A stretch of 64,000 nt of DNA, from the NCBI RefSeq assembly GCF_034675845.1, contig NZ_JAUCCU010000001.1:2170001-2234000 (forward strand), given 5' to 3'. The position numbers and the translations under genes were made by a program. The stretch comes from Castellaniella sp. Its GTDB lineage: Bacteria > Pseudomonadota > Gammaproteobacteria > Burkholderiales > Burkholderiaceae_B. Below the pieces are notes generated by a model. The model saw nothing but the letters and a program-made list of their open reading frames with translations, was not told the DNA's origin and did not search any database. The stretch's first letter is position 1, and each line of letters opens with the position of its first letter. Shown piece by piece: positions 18,732-27,404 of this stretch.

Positions 18732-19175
18732 ATGCACACCCTTCCCGCCCTGCGGGCCGGGGCGCTGGCGCTTGCCTGCGTCCTGGCGCCTGCCGCCCAC
18801 GCGAACGGCACCATTGAGCTACTGACCGGCATTCCGCGCCTGGCCTGCGAAGCGACGCTATGCCTGTCGTCCAGCTTGCGCCCTGGTGAGTGCAGCCCGT
18901 CGCTGGATCATTATTTCGACATCAAGAAATACAACAAGCGCGGCCTGGACTGGTCTGCAACGGTCGCGGCCAGACGGGCTTTCCTGTCTGAATGTCCGTC
19001 TTCCGACGAACCGGGTACGGAGCTTTTTCGCTGTGCTGTTATGTTTCCGCAGCAGCGGCGAACGCCGCTGCGGTGGACTTCAGCAGAAACGTACGTGTTA
19101 AGACTCAGGCTGCAGGCCTGGAGTTTAAACTTTGTCGTATTGATTGAGGCTCCCGAACGTTCAAGGCTGTCGTGA
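18732..19175 (+). pseudogene. trbM: TrbM-family conjugal transfer protein, truncated
   Basis: A signal peptide (LALACVLAPAAHANG) is followed by the TrbM core ACEATLCLSSSLRPGECSPS, LDHYFDIKKYNKRGLDW and ARRAFLSECPSSDEP. After about residue 100 the sequence stops resembling TrbM, which is normally near 190 aa, and the rest (LFRCAVMFPQQRR onward) looks like fusion to unrelated DNA. A strong hairpin (GCAGCGGCG/CGCCGCTGC, 19052-19071) lies near the break. With the RHH gene it is a remnant of a conjugation module. Confidence 0.65.
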
Positions 19176-19795
19176 TTGATGGGCAATCGGCTCGAGGAAT
19201 GCGCGTATCAAGGTTGCCACCTCTTGCGCATGCGTTTCTAGCGCAAAATGTCCCGCATCAAGGAGGTGAACCTGAGCATCTGGCAGATCCTTCTTGTAAG
19301 CGGCGGCACCGGCAGGTACGAACGCAGGGTCATGGCGCCCCCATGCGGCAAGTAACGGGGGGCGGTAGTCGCGAAAGTAAGCTTGGAACGCTGGATACAG
19401 CGCGACGTTACTGCGGTAGTCGAGAATCAAATCAAGTTGAATCTCCTCCGCGCCCGGCCGTGCCATGTAGGCGATGTCGAGCTCATAGCCGTCTGGTGAC
19501 AGCGTTCCTGGCTCGGCGCCCGTGCCGTATTGCCAATTGCGGATGGTGTCCGGTGAGAGGGATTCCCGGCAGGCTTCCCGGTTTTCCGCGCTTGGCTCGC
19601 GCCAGTAAGCCTCCCAGGGTCCCCATTGATCGCTAAACCCGTCGAGGTAGGCGTTACCGTTCTGCGAGATGATTGCTGATACCCGATAGGGATTGCGCAT
19701 GGCTATCCGTAGGCCCACCGGAGCACCGTAATCAAAGACGTACAACGCATATCGCTCCAGTGACATGGCTTCAGTGAAACCCTCGATCACGTTGG
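19161..19795 (-). pseudogene. Alpha/beta hydrolase, 3' part (split by IS5-family element)
   Basis: This is the C-terminal portion of a hydrolase whose start lies at 21237. It has the nucleophile elbow YALYVFDYGAPVGL (Asp nucleophile expected, as in dehalogenase/epoxide-hydrolase-like proteins), a cap region, LLAAWGRHDPAFVP and the catalytic His in LDAGHFALETHAQEV. Joined to 20997-21237 it gives 291 aa without frameshift. A second, more decayed copy lies at 35217-35560. Confidence 0.9.
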
Positions 19796-19799
19796 CTAG

Positions 19800-20996
19800 G
19801 GAAGGTCTGAACAAGTCCCCTGGACCTGTCAGAATGTAGGTTGTTGAACGAGACCCAATCAGGAAGCCCCGATGAGCCAGTTGAGTTTTTCCGACGCCGA
19901 ATTTGCAGGCAAGCGCAAAGTGACGCGCCGCGAGAAGTTCCTGGCCCAGATGGAACGGGCCGTTCCCTGGAAGGTCTTCGCCGACCTGGTCGAACCGCAC
20001 TACCCGAAGGCCGGCAACGGCCGTAGGCCTTACCCGTTGGAAGTGATGCTGCGCATCCACTTCATGCAGCAGTGGTTCAACCTGTCGGACCCGGCGATGG
20101 AAGAGGCGCTGTACGACAGCACCTCGATACGCAATTTCGCCAAGCTCTCGCTCACGCGTGGCAGCATTCCTGACGAGACGACGATCCTGAACTTTCGTCA
20201 TCTGCTGGAAAAACACGACATTGCAGCAGACGCACTGGAAGCGGTGAACTTGCTGTTGGCCGATCAGGGCATCACGGTACGCAAGGGCACGATCATCGAT
20301 GCCACGATCATCGAAGCGCCCAGTTCTACGAAGAACGCCGCAGGCGCGCGGGATCCCGAGATGCATCAGACCAAGAAGGGCAATCAGTGGCACTTTGGCA
20401 TGAAGGCCCACATTGGCGTGGACATGACCGGCCTGGTGCACACTGTGGTGGGCACGGCAGCCAATGTTCACGATGTCACGCAGGCCCATGCGCTGCTGCA
20501 CGGTGAAGAAGAATTGGTGCTGGGCGATGCGGGCTACCGAGGAGTCCAGGATCGAGAGGAAAACCAGAGTCGCAACGTGCAGTGGCACATTGCCATGCGT
20601 CCGGGCAAACGCCGTGCGCTGGGCAAGAGCAACATGGGGCGGATGCTGGAGTCCTACGAACGAGCCAAGGCCAGCCTGCGCTCGCGGGTGGAGCATCCGT
20701 TTCGGGTGATCAAATGCCAGTTTGGATTTACCAAGGTGCGCTATCGGGGGCTGGCCAAGAACACGGCGCAGCTGAAGATGCTGTTTACGTTGGCAAACCT
20801 GTGGAAGGTGCGCCACCATTTGATGGCTACGGCGGGATAGGTGCGCCCGAAATGGGCGTAGAGGGCCCAAAACGGGCCTGTCAGGGCGGAAATCACCCTG
20901 ATTCTGGCCTATTTTTGAGCAAAAGTTCTGCATTATGAAATTCAGGTCGATTGGGCTGGAAAAACAGATTCTGAAACCGGCTTGATCAGACCTTCC
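19800..20996 (+). mobile_element. IS5-family insertion sequence (1197 bp)
   Basis: The terminal inverted repeats are GGAAGGTCTGAACAAG at 19800 and its near-complement ending at 20996 (15 of 16 match). They are flanked by the 4-bp duplication CTAG (19796-19799 and 20997-21000), the YTAR target of the IS5 group. It carries one intact transposase and splits the alpha/beta hydrolase gene. Confidence 0.96.
19872..20840 (+). CDS. IS5-family transposase
   Basis: The 322-aa DDE transposase shows DUF772-type N-terminal motifs (YPLEVMLRIHFMQQWFNLSD, DETTILNFRHLLE). Its catalytic core has the first Asp in GTIIDATIIEAPSS, the second in VLGDAGYRGVQDRE and the Glu in LRSRVEHPFRVIKCQFG. Full length; probably functional. 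Confidence 0.96.
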   Translation: MSQLSFSDAEFAGKRKVTRREKFLAQMERAVPWKVFADLVEPHYPKAGNGRRPYPLEVMLRIHFMQQWFNLSDPAMEEALYDSTSIRNFAKLSLTRGSIPDETTILNFRHLLEKHDIAADALEAVNLLLADQGITVRKGTIIDATIIEAPSSTKNAAGARDPEMHQTKKGNQWHFGMKAHIGVDMTGLVHTVVGTAANVHDVTQAHALLHGEEELVLGDAGYRGVQDREENQSRNVQWHIAMRPGKRRALGKSNMGRMLESYERAKASLRSRVEHPFRVIKCQFGFTKVRYRGLAKNTAQLKMLFTLANLWKVRHHLMATAG

Positions 20997-21237
20997 CTAG
21001 GCTGTCGAACGAGTATTCAAATGTACCGCGCGGTGGCGACTTTGTCTGGCCGAATCCGGGCAGGTCGGGCGCGATTAACCTGAAGCGATCGGCGAGTAAT
21101 GGAATCAGGTCACGGAACATGTGGCTGGCGCTCGGAAACCCATGCAGGAGCAGAATCACCGGTGCGTCACTCGGTCCCGCCTCGCGGTAGAAGACCTCGA
21201 CATCATCGACTTGAATAAACCCATAACGTGTTTTCAT
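20997..21237 (-). pseudogene. Alpha/beta hydrolase, 5' part
   Basis: This is the N-terminal 80 codons, with the oxyanion motif LLLHGFPSASHMFRDLIP and APDLPGFGQTKSP typical of haloalkane dehalogenase and epoxide hydrolase relatives. The IS5-family insertion at CTAG cuts it after FEYSFDSL. An ATTGGATGG-type motif lies about 170 bases upstream (21408-21436), also found before the decayed isochorismatase at 35169. Confidence 0.9.
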
Positions 21238-21407
21238 CGCATTATCCTCTCGTTTTTTGGAAATACCTGTTCAAACCAGCTGTTTGGTAACAACGGTCGA
21301 TTCGCCATGAGAGAAGAATCGACACGCTGGCCCAGAAACCATAACGAAATACATGATCTGAGACTTCGCAACTATTAGTGCCAGTTCATTGTCGCAATTC
21401 ACTGTCT

Positions 21408-21436
21408 CTTATTATTGGATGGCTGTCTGAGATTGG
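21408..21436. promoter_or_regulatory. TATTATTGGATG motif upstream of the split hydrolase
   Basis: The 29 bases match 35169-35197 at most positions and share the ATGGATGGC/ATTGGATG core with the three promoter-like repeats at 26170, 30373 and 35949. This is possibly the binding site of one of the island regulators. The surrounding 21238-21487 has no other gene that I can support. Confidence 0.4.
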
Positions 21437-21487
21437 GATGATTGTGTGATGCGCAGTGCCCGAGGATTATTCGGACGATGTAAAGAA

Positions 21488-21709
21488 TCAGCTATGGATA
21501 AACGCCAGCACATCAGCGTTAAACTGATCAGCATCAGTCTGTGCCAACCCATGCGAACCGCCGGGGTAGATTTTCAGGGTGCCATCGTTGACCAGTCCTA
21601 CTGCTAACTCTGCAGAAGCAGCGAGTGGAACGATCTGAACGTCATCGCCATGGATACCCCAGTCCTTGTAGAAAAGTGTGGCGTTATCGCTAGTGGTGAA
21701 CGTAGTCAT
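21488..21709 (-). pseudogene. Chloroperoxidase-like alpha/beta hydrolase with internal deletion
   Basis: The 73-aa frame joins a typical N-terminus (MTTFTTSDNATLFYKDWG) directly to a typical C-terminus (GTLKIYPGGSHGLAQTDADQFNADVLAFI). Non-heme chloroperoxidase-type hydrolases are about 275 aa with these same ends, so about 200 residues including the nucleophile elbow are missing. The junction lies near residue 20 and keeps the frame. It cannot be an active hydrolase. Confidence 0.75.
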
Positions 21710-21863
21710 GGATATCGCTCCTGTGGGTGAGCTCCAGAGGAACGATAAGGCGATAACCCAAGCAACGATAGGACGAGAGTGCTATGTTTGGATGAATGTA
21801 GGTTTGGATAAGCAAAGGTTTTCTACACATCTCAGTGATCGCGTGCAGATCGAGAACTTGGCT

Positions 21864-22451
21864 TCACTCCACCTCCGCATTCGCTTGTATCGATTTCAAC
21901 GATTCGCTGGCATATATCCGCCGCCATTCGCCGGGTGTCATACCCACGAGATGCCGAAACAAGCGTGTGAGATGGGACTGATCGCACATCCCGCAATCTA
22001 GCGCGATTTGGCAGAGGGAATGGTTGGTCGTCAGCATCATTTGCTGTGCGCGCTCGATGCGCAGTCTTGCGATATAGGCGAACGGAGCCTGGCCGAATGT
22101 TTCTTTGAAAGTTCGGAAAAAGTGTCCCGTACTCAGTCCGGTAAGAGCAATGAGATCAGGGCTCCTGATAGGCTGTTCGAGATTTTCCTCAATGTAGGTT
22201 GTCAAGCGTTTCGCCTGCCAATGGGGTAATCCGCCGCGGAATGCGCTCTCGGCCTTCTGTCCGACGCCTCGTTCCAGACTGGCCGTTAGCAACGCCGTCG
22301 CGCGGGATAAGCATGCTTGTACAGCCTTACGATCAACCTCGACGTTAGATTGCGCCACGGTGAGCAACTCCAGCAAAGTCGCTGTCAACATAACCCCACT
22401 CTGGTTGTTCGGTTCACGAGCGTTGGTGGCCAACACTACACAGTTGCTCAT
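21864..22451 (-). CDS. AraC-family transcriptional regulator
   Basis: The 195-aa protein has a short N-terminal region and a C-terminal AraC DNA-binding domain (about 85-185), with helices IRSPDLIALTGLSTGHFFRTF and QIALDCGMCDQSHLTRLFR followed by GMTPGEWRR. It lacks a cupin sensor domain. It lies among hydrolase genes of the island and is a candidate regulator of the repeated promoter elements. Confidence 0.88.
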   Translation of the reverse strand: MSNCVVLATNAREPNNQSGVMLTATLLELLTVAQSNVEVDRKAVQACLSRATALLTASLERGVGQKAESAFRGGLPHWQAKRLTTYIEENLEQPIRSPDLIALTGLSTGHFFRTFKETFGQAPFAYIARLRIERAQQMMLTTNHSLCQIALDCGMCDQSHLTRLFRHLVGMTPGEWRRIYASESLKSIQANAEVE

Positions 22452-22589
22452 GGGACTTCCTCCGTTTGTGATCGATTAGGGATGTCGATCCACGTAACGA
22501 AGATGATCGGATAAGTGCGCTCAAATGCTAAGTAAAGTGTAGAAAAACGCTGTAAAGTAAGGCCACTCTATCGCGCTGACTTCTGGCCT

Positions 22590-22994
22590 CTACGTGCCGC
22601 TGCGCCACGACGCATCGAAAGGAGAGGTGCCCGAGTGATCTCGCAGAATGATTAATTGCACGATCTTGTCTTCGGCGAGAGTGAAATAGAGCAGGACTTC
22701 CAGCGGATCCGGCAACCCACGCTTATCGAATTTTCCGTCGGCGTGGGCCGCGACAACGCAGTGGCCGTAGTGCTGAACGCAATGAATGGGGCGAAGCGAC
22801 AGCTGCTGCCCGATAACGTCGCACTCGGCCCATTTTTTTAGTTCAGCCAGCCCGCACCATTGCTGTAACTGATCGTTGACGATCGAATCTGCCGCGAAAA
22901 CTTCAAGAAGATGGAACAGATCACCGGCATTCGTTGCCTCTATGAACTGTGCGACTCTTTGAGGAAGAATAGAATCGCTTGAGTGACCAACCAT
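22590..22994 (-). CDS. NTF2/SnoaL-like protein
   Basis: The 134-aa protein has a SnoaL-like cone fold pattern: RVAQFIEATNAGDLFHLLEVF at the start, VVAAHADGKFDKRGLPDPLEV in the middle and LYFTLAEDKIVQLIIL near the end. Such proteins are small isomerases, hydrolases or binding proteins. No signal peptide is present. Function unknown; it lies between the AraC and STAND regulator genes. Confidence 0.7.
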   Translation of the reverse strand: MVGHSSDSILPQRVAQFIEATNAGDLFHLLEVFAADSIVNDQLQQWCGLAELKKWAECDVIGQQLSLRPIHCVQHYGHCVVAAHADGKFDKRGLPDPLEVLLYFTLAEDKIVQLIILRDHSGTSPFDASWRSGT

Positions 22995-23105
22995 ACAAAC
23001 ACCCCTTGTAGGGCGTGCGTACGCCCTCGAGTTATCTTTTCCTATTCTCGGAGGTTGCGGACTGGAGCGCTCGTAAAGTGGTGTAAAACCGTGTAAACCA
23101 CGAGG

Positions 23106-26105
23106 TCAATCAGAGACTTGCTTTGCCCTCGCGGCCGGACGCCAGGCTTCGATTAAACGTCTGGCTGTTCTGAGGTCGCATGTGTCGTAACCTTCTGTAA
23201 AGCGGCCGTAAACCTCCGCCAGGATTGTGCTGGCCTCCTCACTCCGCTCCTCGCTTGCGAGTAGTTCACCTAAAGCCATAGCGGAGCGCAATTCGAAGCT
23301 GAGTGCGCCTTGACTATTTGCAAGCTCAATTGAATGTTGCAACATCGCCTTGGCTGCGCGCGGATCTAAGCGACCGGAAACCACCCCGATTCGGGCTCGC
23401 GTACGCAATAGCTCAGCCCTGTCGAATGACTCATGTCCCGCCTCGGCTCGCTCCAGAGCCGCAGAGATCATTGCCTCCGCCTCCAGGATCTCACCGCATT
23501 CGAACAGAGCTTCAGACATCGATCGGCTCAAGGTCATCGTGAGTAAGTGACGGCCCTCTCCATTCAAAATATCTAGCGCTTCGCGATACCTGTTTGCTGC
23601 CGTCTGGAATTCCCTTCGGAGTAAAGCCACTTCGGCTGACAGCGCGATACTCAAAGCCACATGTGGACCAAAGGAGTAACGACTAACGTATTGCTTGAGG
23701 CGGTTTTCCAGCGCTTCCGATTCCTCTATATCTCCCCTCCACAGAAAAACCGTCGAGGCGTACAGCAATTCGGCGACGAATACGTTCACCGTTTGCTCGT
23801 TCTGCTCAGCCTCCTCGACGGCCTGATGTGCAACTTGAGCAGCGCGTTCGGTGGCGCCGCTTAACCAAAGCGCGCGTGCAAGGACGATGAGAGCACGCGT
23901 CCGATGTCCGTAACCATACATATCGATCTTTGTCACGCCACGCGCCGCAGATTGCTTGAAGCCCTCTTCGATGTGGCGTAACGCGCCCGCCTGATCGCCA
24001 GCCAAGAAATACGCACACCCGAGCATCCACTCAGACATGACGATCCCCGCAGGAGAGTCGATACTGCGTGCCAGCTCGATACTGCGTCGGCTCACCTCGA
24101 CCGCCCCATGGGAGTGACCGATTTCGATCAAAAAGGTATGTAGTCCCGAAAGTAGTCCAAGTTCGCGTTCGTGATCGTTTAAGGTCCGAGCAAGGCGTAG
24201 GGCGTGTTCAATCGAATTACGGACTTCATTACCATTGCTACGAGTTAGTAGTGCGGAGATCGCCAACGCTTCTTGCAAGATGAGGTGTGTCGCGGAGCCC
24301 TCCTGGGGACCCAGTAGCAACAACGCGGCTTGACACCAGCGATGACACTCGTCCAGTAGTGATAACGCCAGTAGATGCGGTGCGGCGAGCGCTGCCAGAC
24401 GAACACCCAGCTCGCTTTCGCCTGCTTCGGAGAACGCCCATGCAAGCGCAGTGCGCAGGTTGCAGACCCGCTCACCCTCTCCTGGCTCGGAGAGTGCCCA
24501 CACCAGCGCAGAGCGCATGTTGTAGCCCCCCATCACATCCCGGTTCGTGGCCTGCCACTCATTCTCACGCTCATTATTTCCGCTGAGTTGTGCAATGAGA
24601 TACTCGGTGAGCTTGCGCGAGACGGCGTTGAGTTCGCCCGACTCCGCTAGTTTTGTCGATGCGTAGGCGCGTGTAGAGTCCAGGAGGCGCAGATGCCGTG
24701 ATCCGTTCAGCGTCGATGGCGACAGCAGTGATTTGTCGGTAAGGCTTGCGATTGCTGCTGATACGTGGGTCTGCGTGAGGACTGCGTCCGTAGCGACCCA
24801 CTGTGCCGCCGCCAGATGGAACGGAGTCACGAACACTGACAACCTGACCAGGACGCGGCGTTCGTTCTCGGACAGCAGGTTGTAACTCCAATCAAGCATT
24901 GCCTGGAGTGTTTGATGCCGGGGCGGCGCGGTGCGCCTGCCATGCCAGAGAAGATCGAAGCGGCTGTGGATCAGTTCCGCAGTTCCGCGCAGGCCGTGCG
25001 AGCGCACGCGACCGGCGGCGAGTTCGATCGCCAGGGCAATGCCATCCATCTTTCGGCAGATTTCGACGGCGAGCAGCGCTGTCTCATCCGTCAGTGTCTC
25101 TTGCGCGCCGCTTGCCGTTACTCGATCCATGAAAAGCTGGACTGCGGGAAACGCCATCGCATCGTCCGCTGTCATGCCATCGCTGACTGGAGGAAAATCG
25201 AGCGGCGGAAGGATATGTACATGCTCGTCCTCGACACGCAATAACTCGCGGCTGGTCGTAAGCAGGTGAGCCTGAGGCGCGGATTTAAGAAGCCATTCTG
25301 AGAGAGCCGCCGTCTCGTCGATGAGGTGCTCGCAATTGTCCAGTACGAGCAACGTTCTTCGAACGCCCAAAAAAGTCAGGATGCTTAGTTTAGGATCTTG
25401 TAACTGCACCTTTAGGCCGAGCACGGAGGCAATCGTAGCAGGAACGAGCGAGGCGTCAGTGACCGAGGATAAGTCGACGTAGTACACGGCGCCGCTAAAG
25501 GCATCGAGCATCGTGTGCGCTACGGAGATCGCGACAGTCGTCTTGCCCATTCCACCAGGGCCGACGATGCTCACAAATCGGTGCTCGGTGAGCATCTGGA
25601 CCAATGTGCGAACCGAAGCGTCGCGTCCAATGAGACGTCCGAGTTGTTCGGGCAACGAGCGTTCCGGGGTCGATACGAATGGCTGGCTGGCGGAGCGAGG
25701 ATCGGGAGATCGGATGGCCTCGAGTTTCTGGGACAAAGTCTCGGAATGCACTCGAGTTACGGGTACCACGAGGCTGTATCCGCGGCCTGGAAGGTTGACG
25801 ACGTAGCGCGCACCGTCCTTGGCTTCACCCAGACACTTGCGCAGGTTTGAGATGTTGACGCGTAAATTGGCCTCGTCGACCACCAGCCCCGCCCATGCAC
25901 GCGCGATCAATTCACGCCCGGAAACTACTTCTCCGGACCGCTCAACCAACGCAATCAGTAAATCGAGCGAGCGGCTACCGAGTTTGACGGTCACCCCATG
26001 GCGCTGCAGCAACCGTCCGGTTACGTGTAGACGAAATGGGCCAAACTCGACGATCTCGCCACCTTCTGGCACGTAAGGACTCGGGGGCAAATGATGATTT
26101 TCCAT
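23106..26105 (-). CDS. Winged-helix / STAND ATPase / TPR regulator
   Basis: The 999-aa protein has an OmpR/PhoB-type winged helix (about residues 20-110, GSRSLDLLIALVERSGEVVS). A STAND (NB-ARC-like) ATPase follows (about 145-400) with Walker A IVGPGGMGKTTVAI and Walker B LLVLDNCEHL, and then a long helical TPR-like C-terminus. Such proteins switch on transcription after a ligand binds the TPR region. ATG 26105 follows GGAG by 8 bases; a TTG at 26126 is less likely. An internal 60-bp tandem duplication occurs at 24421-24540. It is divergent from the isochorismatase-XapX-amidohydrolase genes and is their likely regulator. Confidence 0.9.
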   Translation of the reverse strand: MENHHLPPSPYVPEGGEIVEFGPFRLHVTGRLLQRHGVTVKLGSRSLDLLIALVERSGEVVSGRELIARAWAGLVVDEANLRVNISNLRKCLGEAKDGARYVVNLPGRGYSLVVPVTRVHSETLSQKLEAIRSPDPRSASQPFVSTPERSLPEQLGRLIGRDASVRTLVQMLTEHRFVSIVGPGGMGKTTVAISVAHTMLDAFSGAVYYVDLSSVTDASLVPATIASVLGLKVQLQDPKLSILTFLGVRRTLLVLDNCEHLIDETAALSEWLLKSAPQAHLLTTSRELLRVEDEHVHILPPLDFPPVSDGMTADDAMAFPAVQLFMDRVTASGAQETLTDETALLAVEICRKMDGIALAIELAAGRVRSHGLRGTAELIHSRFDLLWHGRRTAPPRHQTLQAMLDWSYNLLSENERRVLVRLSVFVTPFHLAAAQWVATDAVLTQTHVSAAIASLTDKSLLSPSTLNGSRHLRLLDSTRAYASTKLAESGELNAVSRKLTEYLIAQLSGNNERENEWQATNRDVMGGYNMRSALVWALSEPGEGERVCNLRTALAWAFSEAGESELGVRLAALAAPHLLALSLLDECHRWCQAALLLLGPQEGSATHLILQEALAISALLTRSNGNEVRNSIEHALRLARTLNDHERELGLLSGLHTFLIEIGHSHGAVEVSRRSIELARSIDSPAGIVMSEWMLGCAYFLAGDQAGALRHIEEGFKQSAARGVTKIDMYGYGHRTRALIVLARALWLSGATERAAQVAHQAVEEAEQNEQTVNVFVAELLYASTVFLWRGDIEESEALENRLKQYVSRYSFGPHVALSIALSAEVALLRREFQTAANRYREALDILNGEGRHLLTMTLSRSMSEALFECGEILEAEAMISAALERAEAGHESFDRAELLRTRARIGVVSGRLDPRAAKAMLQHSIELANSQGALSFELRSAMALGELLASEERSEEASTILAEVYGRFTEGYDTCDLRTARRLIEAWRPAARAKQVSD
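24421..24540 (-). repeat. 60-bp tandem duplication inside the STAND regulator gene
   Basis: Bases 24421-24480 and 24481-24540 align without gaps at most positions. They encode two consecutive 20-residue units, one with MRSALVWALSEPGEG and one with LRTALAWAFSEAGES. The protein therefore has one extra helix repeat at the start of its TPR region. Confidence 0.75.
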
Positions 26106-26169
26106 GCGAAGGGCTCCGCCACACAATACACGAGGTCTTCGTCCTGCTTGTACCTCCTATGAACCGCAG

Positions 26170-26251
26170 GAATCTTCCATAAAAGCAGGGCTGTCCAATC
26201 AATGGATGGCCTTGTGCGAGATAGTGATACAGCCGTTATGGCAATAGCGTT
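26170..26251. repeat. Promoter-like repeat, copy A
   Basis: About 80 bases beginning GAATCTTCCATAAAAGCA and containing TCCAATCAATGGATGGC recur at 30373-30454 and 35949-36024. This copy lies between the divergent STAND regulator and isochorismatase genes. It is probably an operator/promoter. The remaining intergenic bases to 26377 hold nothing else I can name. Confidence 0.7.
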
Positions 26252-26377
26252 ATTGAGGCCAGGAATGGCCTAGAACCGCTCGGGCGCGCGCCCTCAGACG
26301 TCGCCATGATCGACCCAAAAATCGATCCATTGGTGGCGGTCACTATCTGCGCAAGCATGCTCTATAGGAAATTTAAC

Positions 26378-27064
26378 ATGACCAACCCAAAACTCGAACT
26401 ACTGACGCCGGATAACTGCCAGGTTATCTTCATCGATCAGCAACCCCAAATGGCGTTCGGGGTTCAAAGCATTGACCGACAGACGTTGAAGAACAACGTA
26501 GTCGGACTAGCCAAAGGCGCGAAGATTTTCTCGATTCCGACCATTATTACCACAGTTGAGTCGGAAAGCTTCTCTGGCTATAGCTATCCTGAACTGCTAT
26601 CGGTATTTCCGGAGGCGCCCATTCTCGAGCGCAGTTCGATGAACTCCTGGGATGACCAGAAAGTGCGGGACGCGCTCAAGAAGAACGGCCGCAAGAAAGT
26701 AGTCGTGTCAGGCTTGTGGACTGAAGTTTGTAACAACACATTCGCCCTGTCGGCAATGCTCGAAGGCGACTACGAGATATACATGGTAGCGGATGCGTCG
26801 GGCGGCACAAGCGAGGCGGCCCACGACTACTCTATGCAACGCATGATTCAAGCCGGTGTTGTGCCCGTTACCTGGCAACAGGTCATGCTTGAATGGCAAC
26901 GCGACTGGAAGAATAGGGACACTTATGACGCTGTCATGGAGCTAGTTAAAGAACACTCCGGTGCCTATGGCATGGGGGTTGACTATGCGTACACCATGGT
27001 TCACAAGGCGCCGCAGCGGACCGAACACGGGCCGATTCTTGCCCCGGTGGCCGCGTCTCTTTAA
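26378..27064 (+). CDS. Isochorismatase-family hydrolase (YcaC-like)
   Basis: The 228-aa cysteine hydrolase has the catalytic Asp in VIFIDQQPQMAFG and the nucleophile Cys in VVSGLWTEVCNNTFAL. ATG 26378 follows AGGA by 8 bases; the open frame starts earlier at 26306 without support. YcaC-type members have no proven natural substrate. It begins a run of co-directional genes (XapX, amidohydrolase, DoxX, WrbA) and has a promoter-like repeat upstream. An N-terminal fragment of a close paralogue lies at 34853-35110. Confidence 0.9.
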   Translation: MTNPKLELLTPDNCQVIFIDQQPQMAFGVQSIDRQTLKNNVVGLAKGAKIFSIPTIITTVESESFSGYSYPELLSVFPEAPILERSSMNSWDDQKVRDALKKNGRKKVVVSGLWTEVCNNTFALSAMLEGDYEIYMVADASGGTSEAAHDYSMQRMIQAGVVPVTWQQVMLEWQRDWKNRDTYDAVMELVKEHSGAYGMGVDYAYTMVHKAPQRTEHGPILAPVAASL

Positions 27065-27070
27065 CGAATG

Positions 27071-27095
27071 GGGCGCACATTCTAGCGGTGCGCCC
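27071..27095 (+). terminator. Intergenic hairpin between isochorismatase and XapX genes
   Basis: A perfect 8-bp stem, GGGCGCAC/GTGCGCCC, has a 9-base loop and no T-run after it. It is better read as an attenuator or mRNA-stabilising hairpin inside the operon than as a full terminator. Confidence 0.5.
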
Positions 27096-27126
27096 GTCAT
27101 AACTAAGCACATCGAGAGAGCGAACC

Positions 27127-27387
27127 ATGAAGCTCTATATTTTTTCCATAGCCGCTGGGGTGTTGGTGGGCGTTATCTATAGCTTGCTCAGTGTGCGTTC
27201 TCCAGCACCACCATTGGTCGCATTGTTAGGCTTGCTCGGCATGTTGATTGGCGAGCAGCTTATTCCAGTAAGCAAACAGATCCTGGAGGGTACGGCGTTC
27301 ACTACAGCCTGTGCGAAAACACAAGCCACTGAACATGTGCTCGGACAGCTGCCAGGAAGAAACCAGGTAAGAAAGGACACTGCGTGA
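27127..27387 (+). CDS. XapX-domain small membrane protein
   Basis: The 86-aa protein has two hydrophobic segments (LYIFSIAAGVLVGVIYSLL and PLVALLGLLGMLIGEQLIP) with the RSPAPP linker typical of XapX (DUF1427). XapX proteins are of unknown function and often sit next to isochorismatase and amidohydrolase genes, as here. Its end overlaps the first possible start of the next gene. Confidence 0.88.
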   Translation: MKLYIFSIAAGVLVGVIYSLLSVRSPAPPLVALLGLLGMLIGEQLIPVSKQILEGTAFTTACAKTQATEHVLGQLPGRNQVRKDTA

Positions 27388-27404
27388 TTAAAAGAGACTC
27401 TCTT

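Noticed and set aside
19161..20933. A 590-codon minus-strand open frame
   Set aside because: Its first two thirds are the antisense of the IS5-family transposase; only the 3' third is the real hydrolase remnant.
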